In this document: positions 1 to 9,441 of the stretch, one piece after another | Position numbering within the stretch: position 1 is the first letter of the stretch | How the letters are laid out: every line of letters begins with the position of its first letter | NCBI GenBank assembly: GCA_945878895.1 | Contig: CAMDVZ010000004.1 | Coordinates: 1 to 37,996, forward strand | Length of the DNA: 37,996 bases | Source of the DNA: Caenispirillum bisanense | GTDB taxonomy: Bacteria; Pseudomonadota; Alphaproteobacteria; Reyranellales; Reyranellaceae | Direction: 5' to 3' | Notes under the pieces: generated by a model | Told to the model about the DNA's origin: nothing | What the model saw: the letters and a program-made list of their open reading frames with translations, nothing else | Databases searched by the model: none | Made by a program: the position numbers and the translations under genes

Positions 1-150
1 ATGGAGAACGTCTGGGCCTACCTGCGCCAGAACAAGCTCTGCGCCCGGGTCTGGAACACCTGCGACGAGATCCTCGACGCCTGTCAAAGCGCCTGGCGCT
101 TCCTCGTCGACGATCCAGCCCGGATCCGCTCCATCGGCACCAGGAAATAG
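1..150 (+). pseudogene. IS630-family transposase, C-terminal fragment (truncated by window edge)
   Basis: Frame 1 reads MENVWAYLRQNKLCARVWNTCDEILDACQSAWRFLVDDPARIRSIGTRK*, the typical IS630 DDE transposase C-terminus (ENxWxYLRxN ... P.RIRSIG.R). Whether the upstream part is intact is outside the window. Confidence 0.8.
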
Positions 151-154
151 GCGT

Positions 155-502
155 GTGTCACTCGATAAGTCGGCTGGTATGACATCGGGTCAGTACATGA
201 CGCTGATTCAGCCGACTCCGTTCATCGCGACGGATGCCCGCGATTTGAGATGGAAGCACGGCATCGTGTTGAGCGGCGCCGACTACATTCACGTGGCGTC
301 GGCGCTCGCCGTGAAGTGTCTTGAATTCATCACGACGGACAACAAGATCCTGCAGTCCGCATCGAAGCTGAAGCAACTTGGCACGAGGCCATGCACCGCC
401 GCGAAGACGGCGCTCCTCCCGGATCGATACCGGCAGGAAGGAATGTTCGACGGGAAGGTCACCGTCGGCAAGCGCCCAACCGGCAAAGGCGGAAAGGCCT
501 AG
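155..502 (+). pseudogene. PIN-domain (VapC-like) protein, C-terminal remnant
   Basis: ARDLRWKHGIVLSGADYIHVASALAVKCLEFITTDNKIL matches the PIN C-terminal half (D-x-IHVA-AL ... F-TTD). The N-terminal acidic strand is absent, the start is GTG, and it abuts the IS630 end. Confidence 0.55.
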
Positions 503-680
503 TCAACCCACCGCCGTCACCGCATGTGCGATCGAGTGCGACGAAGGCGAAGTCCAGGGGTCAGGCAGCGGGCGTCCCACTGCCAGATGCGACGATGGGC
601 ACGGAGCGGATACAGTCGCCAACCGGTGTCGCCGAGCCCCCTTTGCGCGACCGCGACGACGCAACAGGCGCCGAAGACGA

Positions 681-712
681 AAGGTCCCTCGGCAAGCTCG
701 GGATGACACCGG
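681..712 (-). repeat. Dispersed palindromic-repeat half-unit (family 1, inverted copy)
   Basis: AAGGTCCCTCGGCAAGCTCGGGATGACACCGG is the exact reverse complement of the sequence at 8920-8951. Confidence 0.85.
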
Positions 713-773
713 AGGTGTATCGCCCGCGCGATTCGACGCAGCCGCAAGCAGCACCCGACCCCGAACCCCGCCC

Positions 774-2471
774 CTACCGTCGCCGCCACGCCTGGAAACG
801 GTGCAGCACGAACCGGTCGGCCACGAGATGCGCGGCCTTCACGCTGGCTGCCGTCACCACGATCATCACGCACATCGCCGCGGCCGCCGCCACCGCACCG
901 GTGTCCTCGATGTTCACCGCGGCGATCGAGGCGAGCTTGGTGTCGGTCGAATAGAGGAAGATGGCGGCCGACACCGTCGTCAGCGCGTTGACGAACATGT
1001 AGATCGCGATGTCGACCAGGGTGGGCAGGCAGATCGGCACCGTGACGCGGAAAAACGTGCGCCACACCGGCACCTTCAGCGAGGCCGAGACGGCCTCGAA
1101 CTCGGGGTCGATCTGCTTGAGCGCCGTCGTCGCGGTCAGATGGGCGGTCGTGTAGAAGTGCGCGATGGTGTTGAGCGTCAGGATCGCCATCGTGCCGTAG
1201 AGAAAATTCAGCGGGTTGGCGGGCGCGTTGAAAAAGAAAATGTAGCTCAGGCCCAGCACCAGGCCCGGCACCGCCATCGGCACGAAGGCCAGCAGCTGGG
1301 CCACGGCGCGGCCGAGCGCGAAGCCCCGCGTGCGCTCCATCAGCCAGGCGCCGGCGAAGATGAGCGCGGTGCCGAAGATCGCGGTGCCGAAGGCCAGCTC
1401 GATCGAGTTGGCGAAGGAGTTCCAGCCGTTGGCGTCGAAATTGCCGAACGCGTAATTGGCCCAGCTCAGGCTCAGATTGTAGGGCCAGTATTTGATCAGC
1501 GAACCCCACACCGCCATGCCGAGCACCGCCAGGATGCCGGCGGCAATGGTCAGGCAAAACGCCAGCAGGGCCAGATCGCGGCCGGCTTGCGGTCGCGGCA
1601 TCAGCGGCACCGCGCGCGCCGTCAGCATCGCGACCTGGCGGCGCTGCACGATCCTGTCGACCACGAAGGCGAGTGCTGCCGGCGCCAGCAGCACCATGCC
1701 GACCACGGCGCCCATCTCGAAATTCTGCTGGCCGATCACCTGCTTGTAGACGTCGGTGGCGAGCACGTTGAAATTGCCGCCGATCACCTTGGCGATGCCG
1801 AAATCGGTCAGCACCAGGGTGAACACCACCAGCATGGCGCTGATCAGGCCGTAGCGGACGCCGGGCAGGGTGACGGTGAGGAATATCCGCAATGGCGAGG
1901 CACGCAGCGAGATCGCGGCCTCGTACAGGCGCGAATCGGCCAGGGCGAGCGCGGTGACCAGGATCATCGTGGCGTGCGGGAAGCAGTAGAACACCTGGGC
2001 CGTGACGATGCCCTCGAAGCCGTAGATCGAGCCGCCGCCCAGCAGGGCCTTGAAGAAGCCCTGGTTGCCGAACAGGTAGATCAGCGCCAGGCCCGGCAAC
2101 AGCGAGGGCGCGAAAATCGGCACCAGCGCCACGCCCTGGAAGAACCAGCGGAACGGCAGCACGGCCCGCGTCAGGGCGTAGGCGTAGACGAAGGCCAGCG
2201 GCACCACGATCAGGGTGACCATCGCGGCAACGTGCAGGCTGTTGAGCGCGGAGTGGAACAGGGCCGGCGTGGAGAAATAGGTCGCGTAGTTGGCGAGGCC
2301 GACGAAGGCGCCGTCGCGGTTCTGGAAGCTCTTGGACAATAGCGTCCATAGCGGCAAGGCGACGGCCAGCAGCAGCCAGGCGATCAGCAACAGCAGGCCC
2401 GCCCGCATGATCAGGTCGTCGCGCGAGGCCGCGACCTTCGCCGTCGACCGGGAACCGCCGAACCACGCCAT
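774..2471 (-). CDS. Putative 2-aminoethylphosphonate ABC transporter, double-domain permease
   Basis: 565 aa, many TM segments, two binding-protein-dependent permease halves; directly downstream of the ATPase and binding protein; PhnU/PhnV or FbpB-like fused permease architecture. Confidence 0.85.
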   Translation of the reverse strand: MAWFGGSRSTAKVAASRDDLIMRAGLLLLIAWLLLAVALPLWTLLSKSFQNRDGAFVGLANYATYFSTPALFHSALNSLHVAAMVTLIVVPLAFVYAYALTRAVLPFRWFFQGVALVPIFAPSLLPGLALIYLFGNQGFFKALLGGGSIYGFEGIVTAQVFYCFPHATMILVTALALADSRLYEAAISLRASPLRIFLTVTLPGVRYGLISAMLVVFTLVLTDFGIAKVIGGNFNVLATDVYKQVIGQQNFEMGAVVGMVLLAPAALAFVVDRIVQRRQVAMLTARAVPLMPRPQAGRDLALLAFCLTIAAGILAVLGMAVWGSLIKYWPYNLSLSWANYAFGNFDANGWNSFANSIELAFGTAIFGTALIFAGAWLMERTRGFALGRAVAQLLAFVPMAVPGLVLGLSYIFFFNAPANPLNFLYGTMAILTLNTIAHFYTTAHLTATTALKQIDPEFEAVSASLKVPVWRTFFRVTVPICLPTLVDIAIYMFVNALTTVSAAIFLYSTDTKLASIAAVNIEDTGAVAAAAAMCVMIVVTAASVKAAHLVADRFVLHRFQAWRRR

Positions 2472-2475
2472 GGCG

Positions 2476-3594
2476 CTATCGGGCCGCGAACACGCGCAGC
2501 CGGTCGGCCGGCAAGGCGATGGCGATCGGCTTGCCGACGGCGAGGTCGAGATCGCGCATCAGGTTGCTGGAGAAATCCGCCACGATGGCGACCGGCGGCG
2601 ACGCCCCGGCGGATGGCCCCGTCGATACCGTCTTCAGCGTGGCGCGGCAGAAGGCGCCGAGGAAATCGAGATCGGCGATCTCGACGGCGATCCGGTTGAC
2701 CGCCGTCGCCGCCACGCCGCGGACCTGGATGTCCTCGGGCCGGATCGCCACCCGCACGGCGGTGCCGGCGGCGAGCCCATCGACGTCGGCGCAGACCAGA
2801 CGCAGGTCGCCGACGCGCGCGGTCCCGTCGCTTTCAAGCCGCCCGTCGAGGAAGGTCATGGCGCCCACGAAATCGGCGACGAAGGCGGTGGCGGGCCGGC
2901 GGTAGATTTCGTCGGGGGCACCGACCTGCTCGATCACGCCGTGGTTCATCACCACGATGCGATCGGCCATGGTCAATGCTTCTTCCTGGTCGTGCGTCAC
3001 CATGATGGTGGTAACGCCGAGCGTGCGTTGCAGCGCCTTGATCTCGTGACGCAAGCGCACCCGCACGCGCGCGTCGAGCGCCGACAGCGGCTCGTCGAGC
3101 AGCAGCAACCCCGGCGACATCGCGAGCGCCCGCGCCAGCGCCACGCGCTGCTGCTGGCCGCCCGACAGCTGGGCCGGATACTTCGCGCCTGAATCGGGCA
3201 GGCCGACCAGGGTCAGCAGGTCGCCGACGCGGGCGGCGATGGCGGCCCGGCCGGTCTTGCCGCCGACCAGGCCGTAGCCGACGTTGGCCGCCACGCTGAG
3301 ATTGGGAAACAGCGCGTAGGACTGGAACACGATGCCGAAATCGCGCCGCGACGGGGGCAGCAACGACACGTCGACGCCGCCCTGGCGGATCGTGCCGGAG
3401 GTTTGCGGATCGAGCCCGGCGATGGCGCGCAGCAACGTCGTCTTGCCGCAGCCCGAGGGCCCGAGAAAGCAAACGAACTCACCCTGCCGCATGTCGAGCG
3501 ACACGCCGCGCAGCGCCTCGAAATCACCGAACCGCTTGCCGAGCGCGCGCACCGACAGATAGGCCGGTGCGCCGGATTCCGCTGCCGTCGTCAT
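2476..3594 (-). CDS. Putative 2-aminoethylphosphonate ABC transporter, ATP-binding protein
   Basis: Walker [10 protein letters not shown], signature [15 protein letters not shown], Walker [14 protein letters not shown]-terminal TOBE-like region. ATG at 3594 preferred over the upstream start at 3633. Confidence 0.9.
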   Translation of the reverse strand: MTTAAESGAPAYLSVRALGKRFGDFEALRGVSLDMRQGEFVCFLGPSGCGKTTLLRAIAGLDPQTSGTIRQGGVDVSLLPPSRRDFGIVFQSYALFPNLSVAANVGYGLVGGKTGRAAIAARVGDLLTLVGLPDSGAKYPAQLSGGQQQRVALARALAMSPGLLLLDEPLSALDARVRVRLRHEIKALQRTLGVTTIMVTHDQEEALTMADRIVVMNHGVIEQVGAPDEIYRRPATAFVADFVGAMTFLDGRLESDGTARVGDLRLVCADVDGLAAGTAVRVAIRPEDIQVRGVAATAVNRIAVEIADLDFLGAFCRATLKTVSTGPSAGASPPVAIVADFSSNLMRDLDLAVGKPIAIALPADRLRVFAAR

Positions 3595-3710
3595 GCGCGA
3601 TGTTGCTCCCGGTCCGATCGTCGTTCGAAACATAGCCGCCCCGCCGGGCTACCGCATTCACACGTCCAGGCCCCGACGCGCACGTCACCCGATAGTGCTG
3701 GCGCCACTTT

Positions 3711-3766
3711 CATACCTTCCCCTGCCATCAGGGGGCGCAAGCGCTCCGGAGGCGGGGGAAGGTATG
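3711..3766. repeat. Imperfect inverted repeat / palindromic intergenic element (family 2 core); possible terminator
   Basis: CATACCTTCCCCTGCC (3711-3726) pairs with GGCGGGGGAAGGTATG (3751-3766), 15/16 positions; between the ATPase and binding-protein genes. Confidence 0.75.
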
Positions 3767-3821
3767 AGTCAGTGGATTTGAGGTGCCGCGTCCGTCGCGA
3801 GATGTGCGGACGCCCTTCAGC

Positions 3822-4862
3822 TCACTTCGGCGCCGACTTGGCGTCGTAGCGCTTCGTCCACTCCGCCAGCACGCGGGCGCGGTTGGTGGCCATCCAGTTG
3901 AGGTCGTTCTTGATCATCGCCTTCTCGCCGTCGGCGGGATAGTTGGCGGGGGCGGCCTTGACGTCGGGATGGGCGACGATGGCGTAGTACTTGCCGTAGA
4001 GCTCGTTGGCCTTGCGCGAGGCGGCCCAGTCCGCGAGCTTTTTCGCCGCGTCGGCGTTCTTCGTGCCCTTGACGATGGCGGTGGCTTCCATCTCCCAGCC
4101 CAGCCCTTCGCTGGGCACGATCAGGTCGATGGGGGCGCCCTTGGTCTTCTCGGAGGCGCCGCGCATGTCGAAGCCGATGCCGATCATGCGCTCGCCGCGG
4201 GCGGCCTGCACGCAGGGCGCCGAACCGGAATGGGTGTAGACGCCGATGTTCTCGTGCAGTCTGTCCATGTAGGCCCAGCCCTTTTCCTCGCCCATGGTCT
4301 GGAGCCAGGCCGCGATCGTCAGGTAACCGGTGCCCGACGACGCCGGGTTCGGCATCACGATCTTGCCCTTGTAGTCGGCCTTCAGCAGGTCGGCCCAGCT
4401 GGTGGGTTTGGGCGCCTTGGTCTTGTCGGCCTCGGCGGTGTTGAAGCAGACCACGGCGAGGAACGCGTCCATGCCGACCCACGATTGCGGGTTCTTGCCG
4501 CTGCGGAAGATCGGCTTGAGGCCATCGGCGCCGGCGGGAGTGTAGCCCTCGATCATGCCCTGGGCATCGAACAGCGCGACGCTGCTGGCGGCGAGGCCCC
4601 AGATCACGTCGGCGCGCGGATTGTCCTTTTCGGCCAGCAGGCGGGCGGTGATGACGCCCGTGGAGTCGCGCACCCAGGCGATCTCGATGGTCGGGTTGTC
4701 GGCCTCGAAGGCCTTCTTGTAGGGTTCGAGCTGGTCGTTCTCGAGCGCGGTGTAGACGGTCAGGCGGGTCTTCTGCGCCCATCCCTCGGCCGCCATGCCG
4801 GCCAGCGCCAGCAGCGCCGCGGCGCCCGCGAGGCCACGTTTCGTCCAGGTCGCGATAGCCAT
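3822..4862 (-). CDS. Putative 2-aminoethylphosphonate ABC transporter, substrate-binding protein
   Basis: 346 aa with N-terminal signal peptide (LAGAAALLALAGMAAEGWAQ), then family-1/iron-type extracellular binding protein sequence (LTVYTALENDQLEPYKKAFEADNPTIEIAWVRDSTGVITARLLAEKDNPRADVIWG). Confidence 0.88.
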   Translation of the reverse strand: MAIATWTKRGLAGAAALLALAGMAAEGWAQKTRLTVYTALENDQLEPYKKAFEADNPTIEIAWVRDSTGVITARLLAEKDNPRADVIWGLAASSVALFDAQGMIEGYTPAGADGLKPIFRSGKNPQSWVGMDAFLAVVCFNTAEADKTKAPKPTSWADLLKADYKGKIVMPNPASSGTGYLTIAAWLQTMGEEKGWAYMDRLHENIGVYTHSGSAPCVQAARGERMIGIGFDMRGASEKTKGAPIDLIVPSEGLGWEMEATAIVKGTKNADAAKKLADWAASRKANELYGKYYAIVAHPDVKAAPANYPADGEKAMIKNDLNWMATNRARVLAEWTKRYDAKSAPK

Positions 4863-5050
4863 CGTGTCGTCTCCCTTTGTTTCCCGTCGGCCGGTCGCGG
4901 CGCGCGCGCCAACGCCGGCATTTCGCCGATCGGGCCGGTTCGCCGCAAAAACCTTAGCACCAAGGCAAGGCTTGGCAAGACGCGGCTGTTAGACCGTCCA
5001 TGTTTCAGGCATGTTTCGGCGGCGGAATTCGTGCCTGTGGAGTGGATGCG

Positions 5051-6292
5051 ATGGACGGAACGCCCCTGGCGGCGTCGCGTGGCGGCGTCGACGTGAACGG
5101 ATTGATCGGGCGCCACCGCCCTGGTGGACCGCTGGAGCGACCCTTCTATGTCTCGCCGGAGATGTTCGCGGCCGACCTGGCCCGTATCCATTACCGGCAA
5201 TGGCTGTTCGTCGGCTACGCCTTCATGGTGCCGAAAACCGGCGACTTTTTTACCTATCAGGTCGGCACTGCCTCGGTGATCGTGGTGCGCGGCACCAACG
5301 GCGACATCCGCGCCTTCCACAATGTCTGCCGCCATCGCGGCTCGCGGATCTGCTCGACCGAAAGCGGCCACGCGCCGCGCCTGACCTGCCCCTATCACAG
5401 CTGGACCTACGATCTCGACGGCGCGCTGTTGCTCGACACCATGCGCGAGTTCGGCGTCGAGCGCGCCACGCTCGGCCTGAAGCCGGTGAAACTGATCGAC
5501 GCCGGCGGCCTGTTGTTCCTGTCGCTGGCCGACGATCCGCCGGATTTCTCCGAGGCCGCGGCGACCATTTCGCGCAAGATGCGTCCGCACCGCATCGACA
5601 AGGCAAAGATCGCCCACCAGGTCGACTATGTCGTGAAGGCCAACTGGAAGATCGTCTTCGAGAACAATCGCGAGTGCTACCACTGCGTCCCCAATCACCG
5701 CGAATACAACATCGCGGCCTACGACGTGCAGCGCGACCAGGCGCTGACCGATCCCGTCATGAAGGCGAAAATGGACGGCATCGTGGAACGCGCCAACGCC
5801 CGCTTCCGCGCGCTCGGCCTCGACGAGGGCGACGCCATGTCGACCATGACCGGCGCCTTCTGGCGCTGCCACCGCACGCCGGTGGTCGAGGGTTTCGTCA
5901 CGCAAAGCATGGACGGCAAGCCGCTGTCGCGTCTGATGGGCGACATCGGGGAGTGGGACAGCGGCACCTTGCGCACCACGATCTTCCCGAACTTCTGGCA
6001 GCACACCAATTGCGACTACGCCGCCGCGGCGCGCCTGACCCCGATCGCGCCCGACGAGACGCACGTGCGAGCCTGGTGGCTGGTCGACGAAAAGGCGGTC
6101 GAGGGCAAGGACTACACGATCGAGCGGCTGTTGCCGATCTGGGATATCACCAACCGCCAGGACTGGGCGATCTGCGATGCCCAGCAGGCCGGCGTGTCCT
6201 CGCCCGCCTACGTGCCGGGTCCCTACTCCACCGTGCGCGAACGCAACGTGGCGCAGTTTGTCGACTGGTACCTCGGCGAGATGCGGTCGTGA
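5051..6292 (+). CDS. Rieske [2Fe-2S] mononuclear-iron oxygenase, alpha subunit (N-demethylase / betaine-monooxygenase-like)
   Basis: Rieske motif CRH-X17-CPYH and mononuclear iron motif NNRECYHCVPNH. ATG at 5051 (MDGTPLAAS); the ORF is open from 5000. Confidence 0.9.
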   Translation: MDGTPLAASRGGVDVNGLIGRHRPGGPLERPFYVSPEMFAADLARIHYRQWLFVGYAFMVPKTGDFFTYQVGTASVIVVRGTNGDIRAFHNVCRHRGSRICSTESGHAPRLTCPYHSWTYDLDGALLLDTMREFGVERATLGLKPVKLIDAGGLLFLSLADDPPDFSEAAATISRKMRPHRIDKAKIAHQVDYVVKANWKIVFENNRECYHCVPNHREYNIAAYDVQRDQALTDPVMKAKMDGIVERANARFRALGLDEGDAMSTMTGAFWRCHRTPVVEGFVTQSMDGKPLSRLMGDIGEWDSGTLRTTIFPNFWQHTNCDYAAAARLTPIAPDETHVRAWWLVDEKAVEGKDYTIERLLPIWDITNRQDWAICDAQQAGVSSPAYVPGPYSTVRERNVAQFVDWYLGEMRS

Positions 6293-8709
6293 GCGTTCCC
6301 GGTTCGGCCCGGATCGTCGTCGTCGGCGGCGGCGCCGTCGGCTGTTCGATCGCCTATCACCTGGCCAGGCTTGGCCTGCGCGACGTCGTCGTGCTGGAAA
6401 AGAGCGGCCTGACGCACGGCTCGACCTGGCACGCCGCCGGCCTGGTCGGCCAGTTGCGCGGCAAGCGCAACCTCACCAGGCTGATGCAGTACAGCGCCCA
6501 ACTGTACGGCTCGCTGGAGGCCGAGACCGGCCAGGCGGTCGACTGGAAGCCGGTCGGCAGCCTGCGGCTGGCCTCCTCGCGCGAACGCTGGAGCGAGCTG
6601 AAGCGCATGGCGACGACCGCGCGGAGTTTCGATTTCGAGCTGCACGCGCTCTCGCCGAAGGAAGCGCTGGAGAAGTTTCCCCTGATGTCGCTGCAAGGCG
6701 TGGTTGGCGCGGTGTTCGTGCCCAACGACGGCTCCGTCGATCCCTCCAGCCTGACGCAAGCCTACGCGAAGGGCGCGCGGGCGGCCGGCGTGCGCTTCGT
6801 CGAGGGCGTGCTGGTGACCGGCTTCGAGCATCGCGGCCGTCGCGTGAGCCGCGTGCTGACCGACCAGGGCGCCATCGATTGCGAGATCGTGGTCAACGCC
6901 GCGGGCATCTGGGCGCGCGACGTGGCGAGAATGGCCGGCGTGCGCGTGCCCGCGGGCGCCGTCGAACACCAGTACGTCGTCACGGAAAAGCGCGACGACC
7001 TGCCGAAAAACCTGCCGACCCTGCGCGATCCCGACAAGATTTTCTATCTCAAGCCCGAACCCGGCGCGCTGGCGATCGGTGGCTGGGAACGCGGCACGCC
7101 GACCTTCGGCGCGAACGGCGTACCCTTCGCATTCGGCCGCGAACTGCTGCAGCCGCATCAGGAGCGGCTGGAGCAGTTCCTGGTGCCCGCCGCCGAACGC
7201 CTGCCGATCCTCAACGACATCGGCATCCGCACGGTGATCAACGGCCCGATCCCGATCTCGCCCGACGGCGAGCCGATCATGGGGCTGGCACCCGAGCGCG
7301 ACAATTTCTACGTCGCCTGCGGTTTCACCTCGGGGATCGCGGCCTCCGGCGGTGCCGGCAAGGCGATGGCGGAATGGATCGTCGAGGGCGAGCCCGGCAT
7401 CGACCTGTGGGCCTTCGACGTCCGCCGCTTCGGCAACCACCACATGAGCGCGAAGTACCTCGCGGAACGCTCGGTCGACAGCTACTGGCGCTACTACCAG
7501 ATCCACTACCCGATCGAGGAACTGACGAGCGCCCGCGGCGGCCGGCGCAGTCCCCTGTACGAAACGCTGAAGGCGCAAGGCGCGGTGTTCGGCTCGCGGT
7601 TCGGCTGGGAGCGTCCCAACTGGTTCGCGCCCGAGGGCGTCGCGCCGGTCGACGAGCCCTCGTTCGAGGCGCGGCCGAACTGGTTCGAGCCTGTCGGCGC
7701 GGAGTGCCGCGCCGCCCGCGAACGCGCGGTGATCATCGACCAGAGCTCCTTCACGAAGTTCGAAATAGCGGGCCCCGGCGCGCTGGCGGCATTGCAACGC
7801 CTCGCCGCCAACGACCTCGACAGGCCGGCGGGGTCGCTGATCTACACCCAGCTGTGCAACGAGCGCGGCGGCATCGAGGCCGACGTCACCTTCGTGCGGA
7901 TCGACGAGACGCGTTTCTATCTGGTGACGGGAAGCGCCTTCGGCGTGCGCGACATGGGCTGGATCCGGCCGCGATTACCGACCGACGGCTCGGTGACCGT
8001 CCAGGAACTCACCTCGACGCGCACCACGCTCAATCTCGCCGGACCGCTGTCGCGCCGCATTCTCGAAAAAGTGGCCGACGGCGACACGAGCGACGCCGCC
8101 TTCCCCTACATGAGCGCGCGCCGGCTCCATATCGGCTACGCGCCGGTCTACGCGTTGCGCGTCACCTATCTCGGCGAGCTCGGCTACGAACTGCACATGC
8201 CGCAGGAATACACCGCGCACGTCTACGAAATCCTGCGCGAGGCGGGCCGCGAATTCGGCCTCGCCAACGCCGGCTATCGCGCCATCGAATCGCTGCGTCT
8301 GGAAAAGCGCTATCTCTACTGGGGCGCCGACATCACGCCGGACTACACGCCGTACGAGGCTGGCCTCGGCTTCGCGGTGTCGCTCAAGAAGAACGTCGAC
8401 TTCATCGGCCGCGCGGCCCTGGAACGCGCGAAGGCCGAGGGGCCGAAACGCAAGCTGATCACCCTGCTGGTCGACGCGCCGGTTCAACTCTACGGCGGCG
8501 AGGCGATCCGGCGCGGCGGCAAGACGCTGGGCGTGACGTCGAGCGGCGGCTGGGGCCATACGATCGGCAAGGCCATCGCGTTCGGCTACGTGCCGATCGA
8601 GGAGGCTGGCCACGCCGACTACGAGATCGAGGCCTTCACGCAACGCCACGCCGCGACCCGGATCGACGGCGCCGCCGTCGATCCGAAAGGAGCGAAGATC
8701 AGGGCGTGA
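6289..8709 (+). CDS. FAD-dependent oxidoreductase with C-terminal GcvT-like folate domain (dimethylglycine/sarcosine dehydrogenase family)
   Basis: N-terminal VVVGGGAVGCSIAYHLARLG dinucleotide fold, GSTWHAAGL (covalent-flavin His context of DMGDH), C-terminal aminomethyltransferase-like region. GTG start overlaps the Rieske stop (GTGA). Confidence 0.9.
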   Translation: MSVPGSARIVVVGGGAVGCSIAYHLARLGLRDVVVLEKSGLTHGSTWHAAGLVGQLRGKRNLTRLMQYSAQLYGSLEAETGQAVDWKPVGSLRLASSRERWSELKRMATTARSFDFELHALSPKEALEKFPLMSLQGVVGAVFVPNDGSVDPSSLTQAYAKGARAAGVRFVEGVLVTGFEHRGRRVSRVLTDQGAIDCEIVVNAAGIWARDVARMAGVRVPAGAVEHQYVVTEKRDDLPKNLPTLRDPDKIFYLKPEPGALAIGGWERGTPTFGANGVPFAFGRELLQPHQERLEQFLVPAAERLPILNDIGIRTVINGPIPISPDGEPIMGLAPERDNFYVACGFTSGIAASGGAGKAMAEWIVEGEPGIDLWAFDVRRFGNHHMSAKYLAERSVDSYWRYYQIHYPIEELTSARGGRRSPLYETLKAQGAVFGSRFGWERPNWFAPEGVAPVDEPSFEARPNWFEPVGAECRAARERAVIIDQSSFTKFEIAGPGALAALQRLAANDLDRPAGSLIYTQLCNERGGIEADVTFVRIDETRFYLVTGSAFGVRDMGWIRPRLPTDGSVTVQELTSTRTTLNLAGPLSRRILEKVADGDTSDAAFPYMSARRLHIGYAPVYALRVTYLGELGYELHMPQEYTAHVYEILREAGREFGLANAGYRAIESLRLEKRYLYWGADITPDYTPYEAGLGFAVSLKKNVDFIGRAALERAKAEGPKRKLITLLVDAPVQLYGGEAIRRGGKTLGVTSSGGWGHTIGKAIAFGYVPIEEAGHADYEIEAFTQRHAATRIDGAAVDPKGAKIRA

Positions 8710-8879
8710 CGGCGCGGTATGTCGCGCGGACTGGACCGGTTTCGGGACCGGTTGAAACGCCGACAATCGAATACGGACCGGGACCGCGCCACCCCGGTGG
8801 TCCGACCTTCGCGACGGCACTGCCTGCGCCACGGCCAGTCACGCCCGCCACCGGAGAGGCGCGTTCATGGGCGCTGGCT

Positions 8880-9022
8880 TTGGGCCGAAATGGTTGGCGC
8901 ACCAGCGAAAGGTCCAAAACCGGTGTCATCCCGAGCTTGCCGAGGGACCTTTTCTCTTTGTTTCCATGATTCTTTGCGCCCCCGGCTCCGCGCTGAGGTC
9001 CCTCACTGCGTTCGGGATGACA
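8880..9022. repeat. Dispersed palindromic repeat, family 1, copy B (with left and right arms)
   Basis: Left arm TGTCATCCCGAGCTTGCCGAGGGACCT (8924-8950), right arm AGGTCCCTCACTGCGTTCGGGATGACA (8996-9022); 71-bp block 8880-8950 is repeated at 9177-9247. Confidence 0.9.
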
Positions 9023-9176
9023 GCAGTGGGGTGCAGGCGCCGATGCGTCGAGACGCGAAAATATCGGTTTTCGCTACCGCTGCTGGCTTACGCGCACAGC
9101 CTTGCACCAATCCCCGGGCGCACGCCGCAGGCTCAAAGCTAGCGTCGCTGGAGTGGCCTGCTCATGGGAGTTAACC

Positions 9177-9314
9177 TTGGGCCGAAATGTTTGGCGCACC
9201 AGCGAAAGGTCCAAAACCGGTGTCATCCCGAGCTTGCCGAGGGACCTCGATGCGGTAACGCGACCGCACCAAGCCTCGAAGAATCCGGGGTCCCTCGCTG
9301 CGCTCGGGATGACA
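9177..9314. repeat. Dispersed palindromic repeat, family 1, copy C (with left and right arms)
   Basis: Left arm 9221-9247 identical to copy B; right arm GGGTCCCTCGCTGCGCTCGGGATGACA (9288-9314). Confidence 0.9.
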
Positions 9315-9441
9315 TCGGTGGGGTCGCGCGACGGTGCGTAGAGCGATCAGCCCAAGGTCAGCGCCCATCAGCGGCGCGCTCCCGCGCGGTGCGGCTCCGG
9401 CGACGATTCCGGCGACTTGAAGATTACTCCAGGAGATCCAC

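Noticed and set aside
378-2342. 654-aa plus-strand ORF antisense to the permease
   Set aside because: Composition is Arg/His/Gln/Gly-rich, typical of the non-coding strand in high-GC DNA; the minus strand carries a clear membrane permease.
6177-8969. 930-aa plus-strand ORF overlapping the FAD-GcvT gene
   Set aside because: Arg/Ala-rich alternative frame; the 6289-8709 frame has FAD and GcvT motifs.
8880-9314. CRISPR-like interpretation of the tandem repeats
   Set aside because: Only two copies, spacing about 297 bp, and each unit is itself an inverted repeat; fits a REP/palindromic intergenic family instead.
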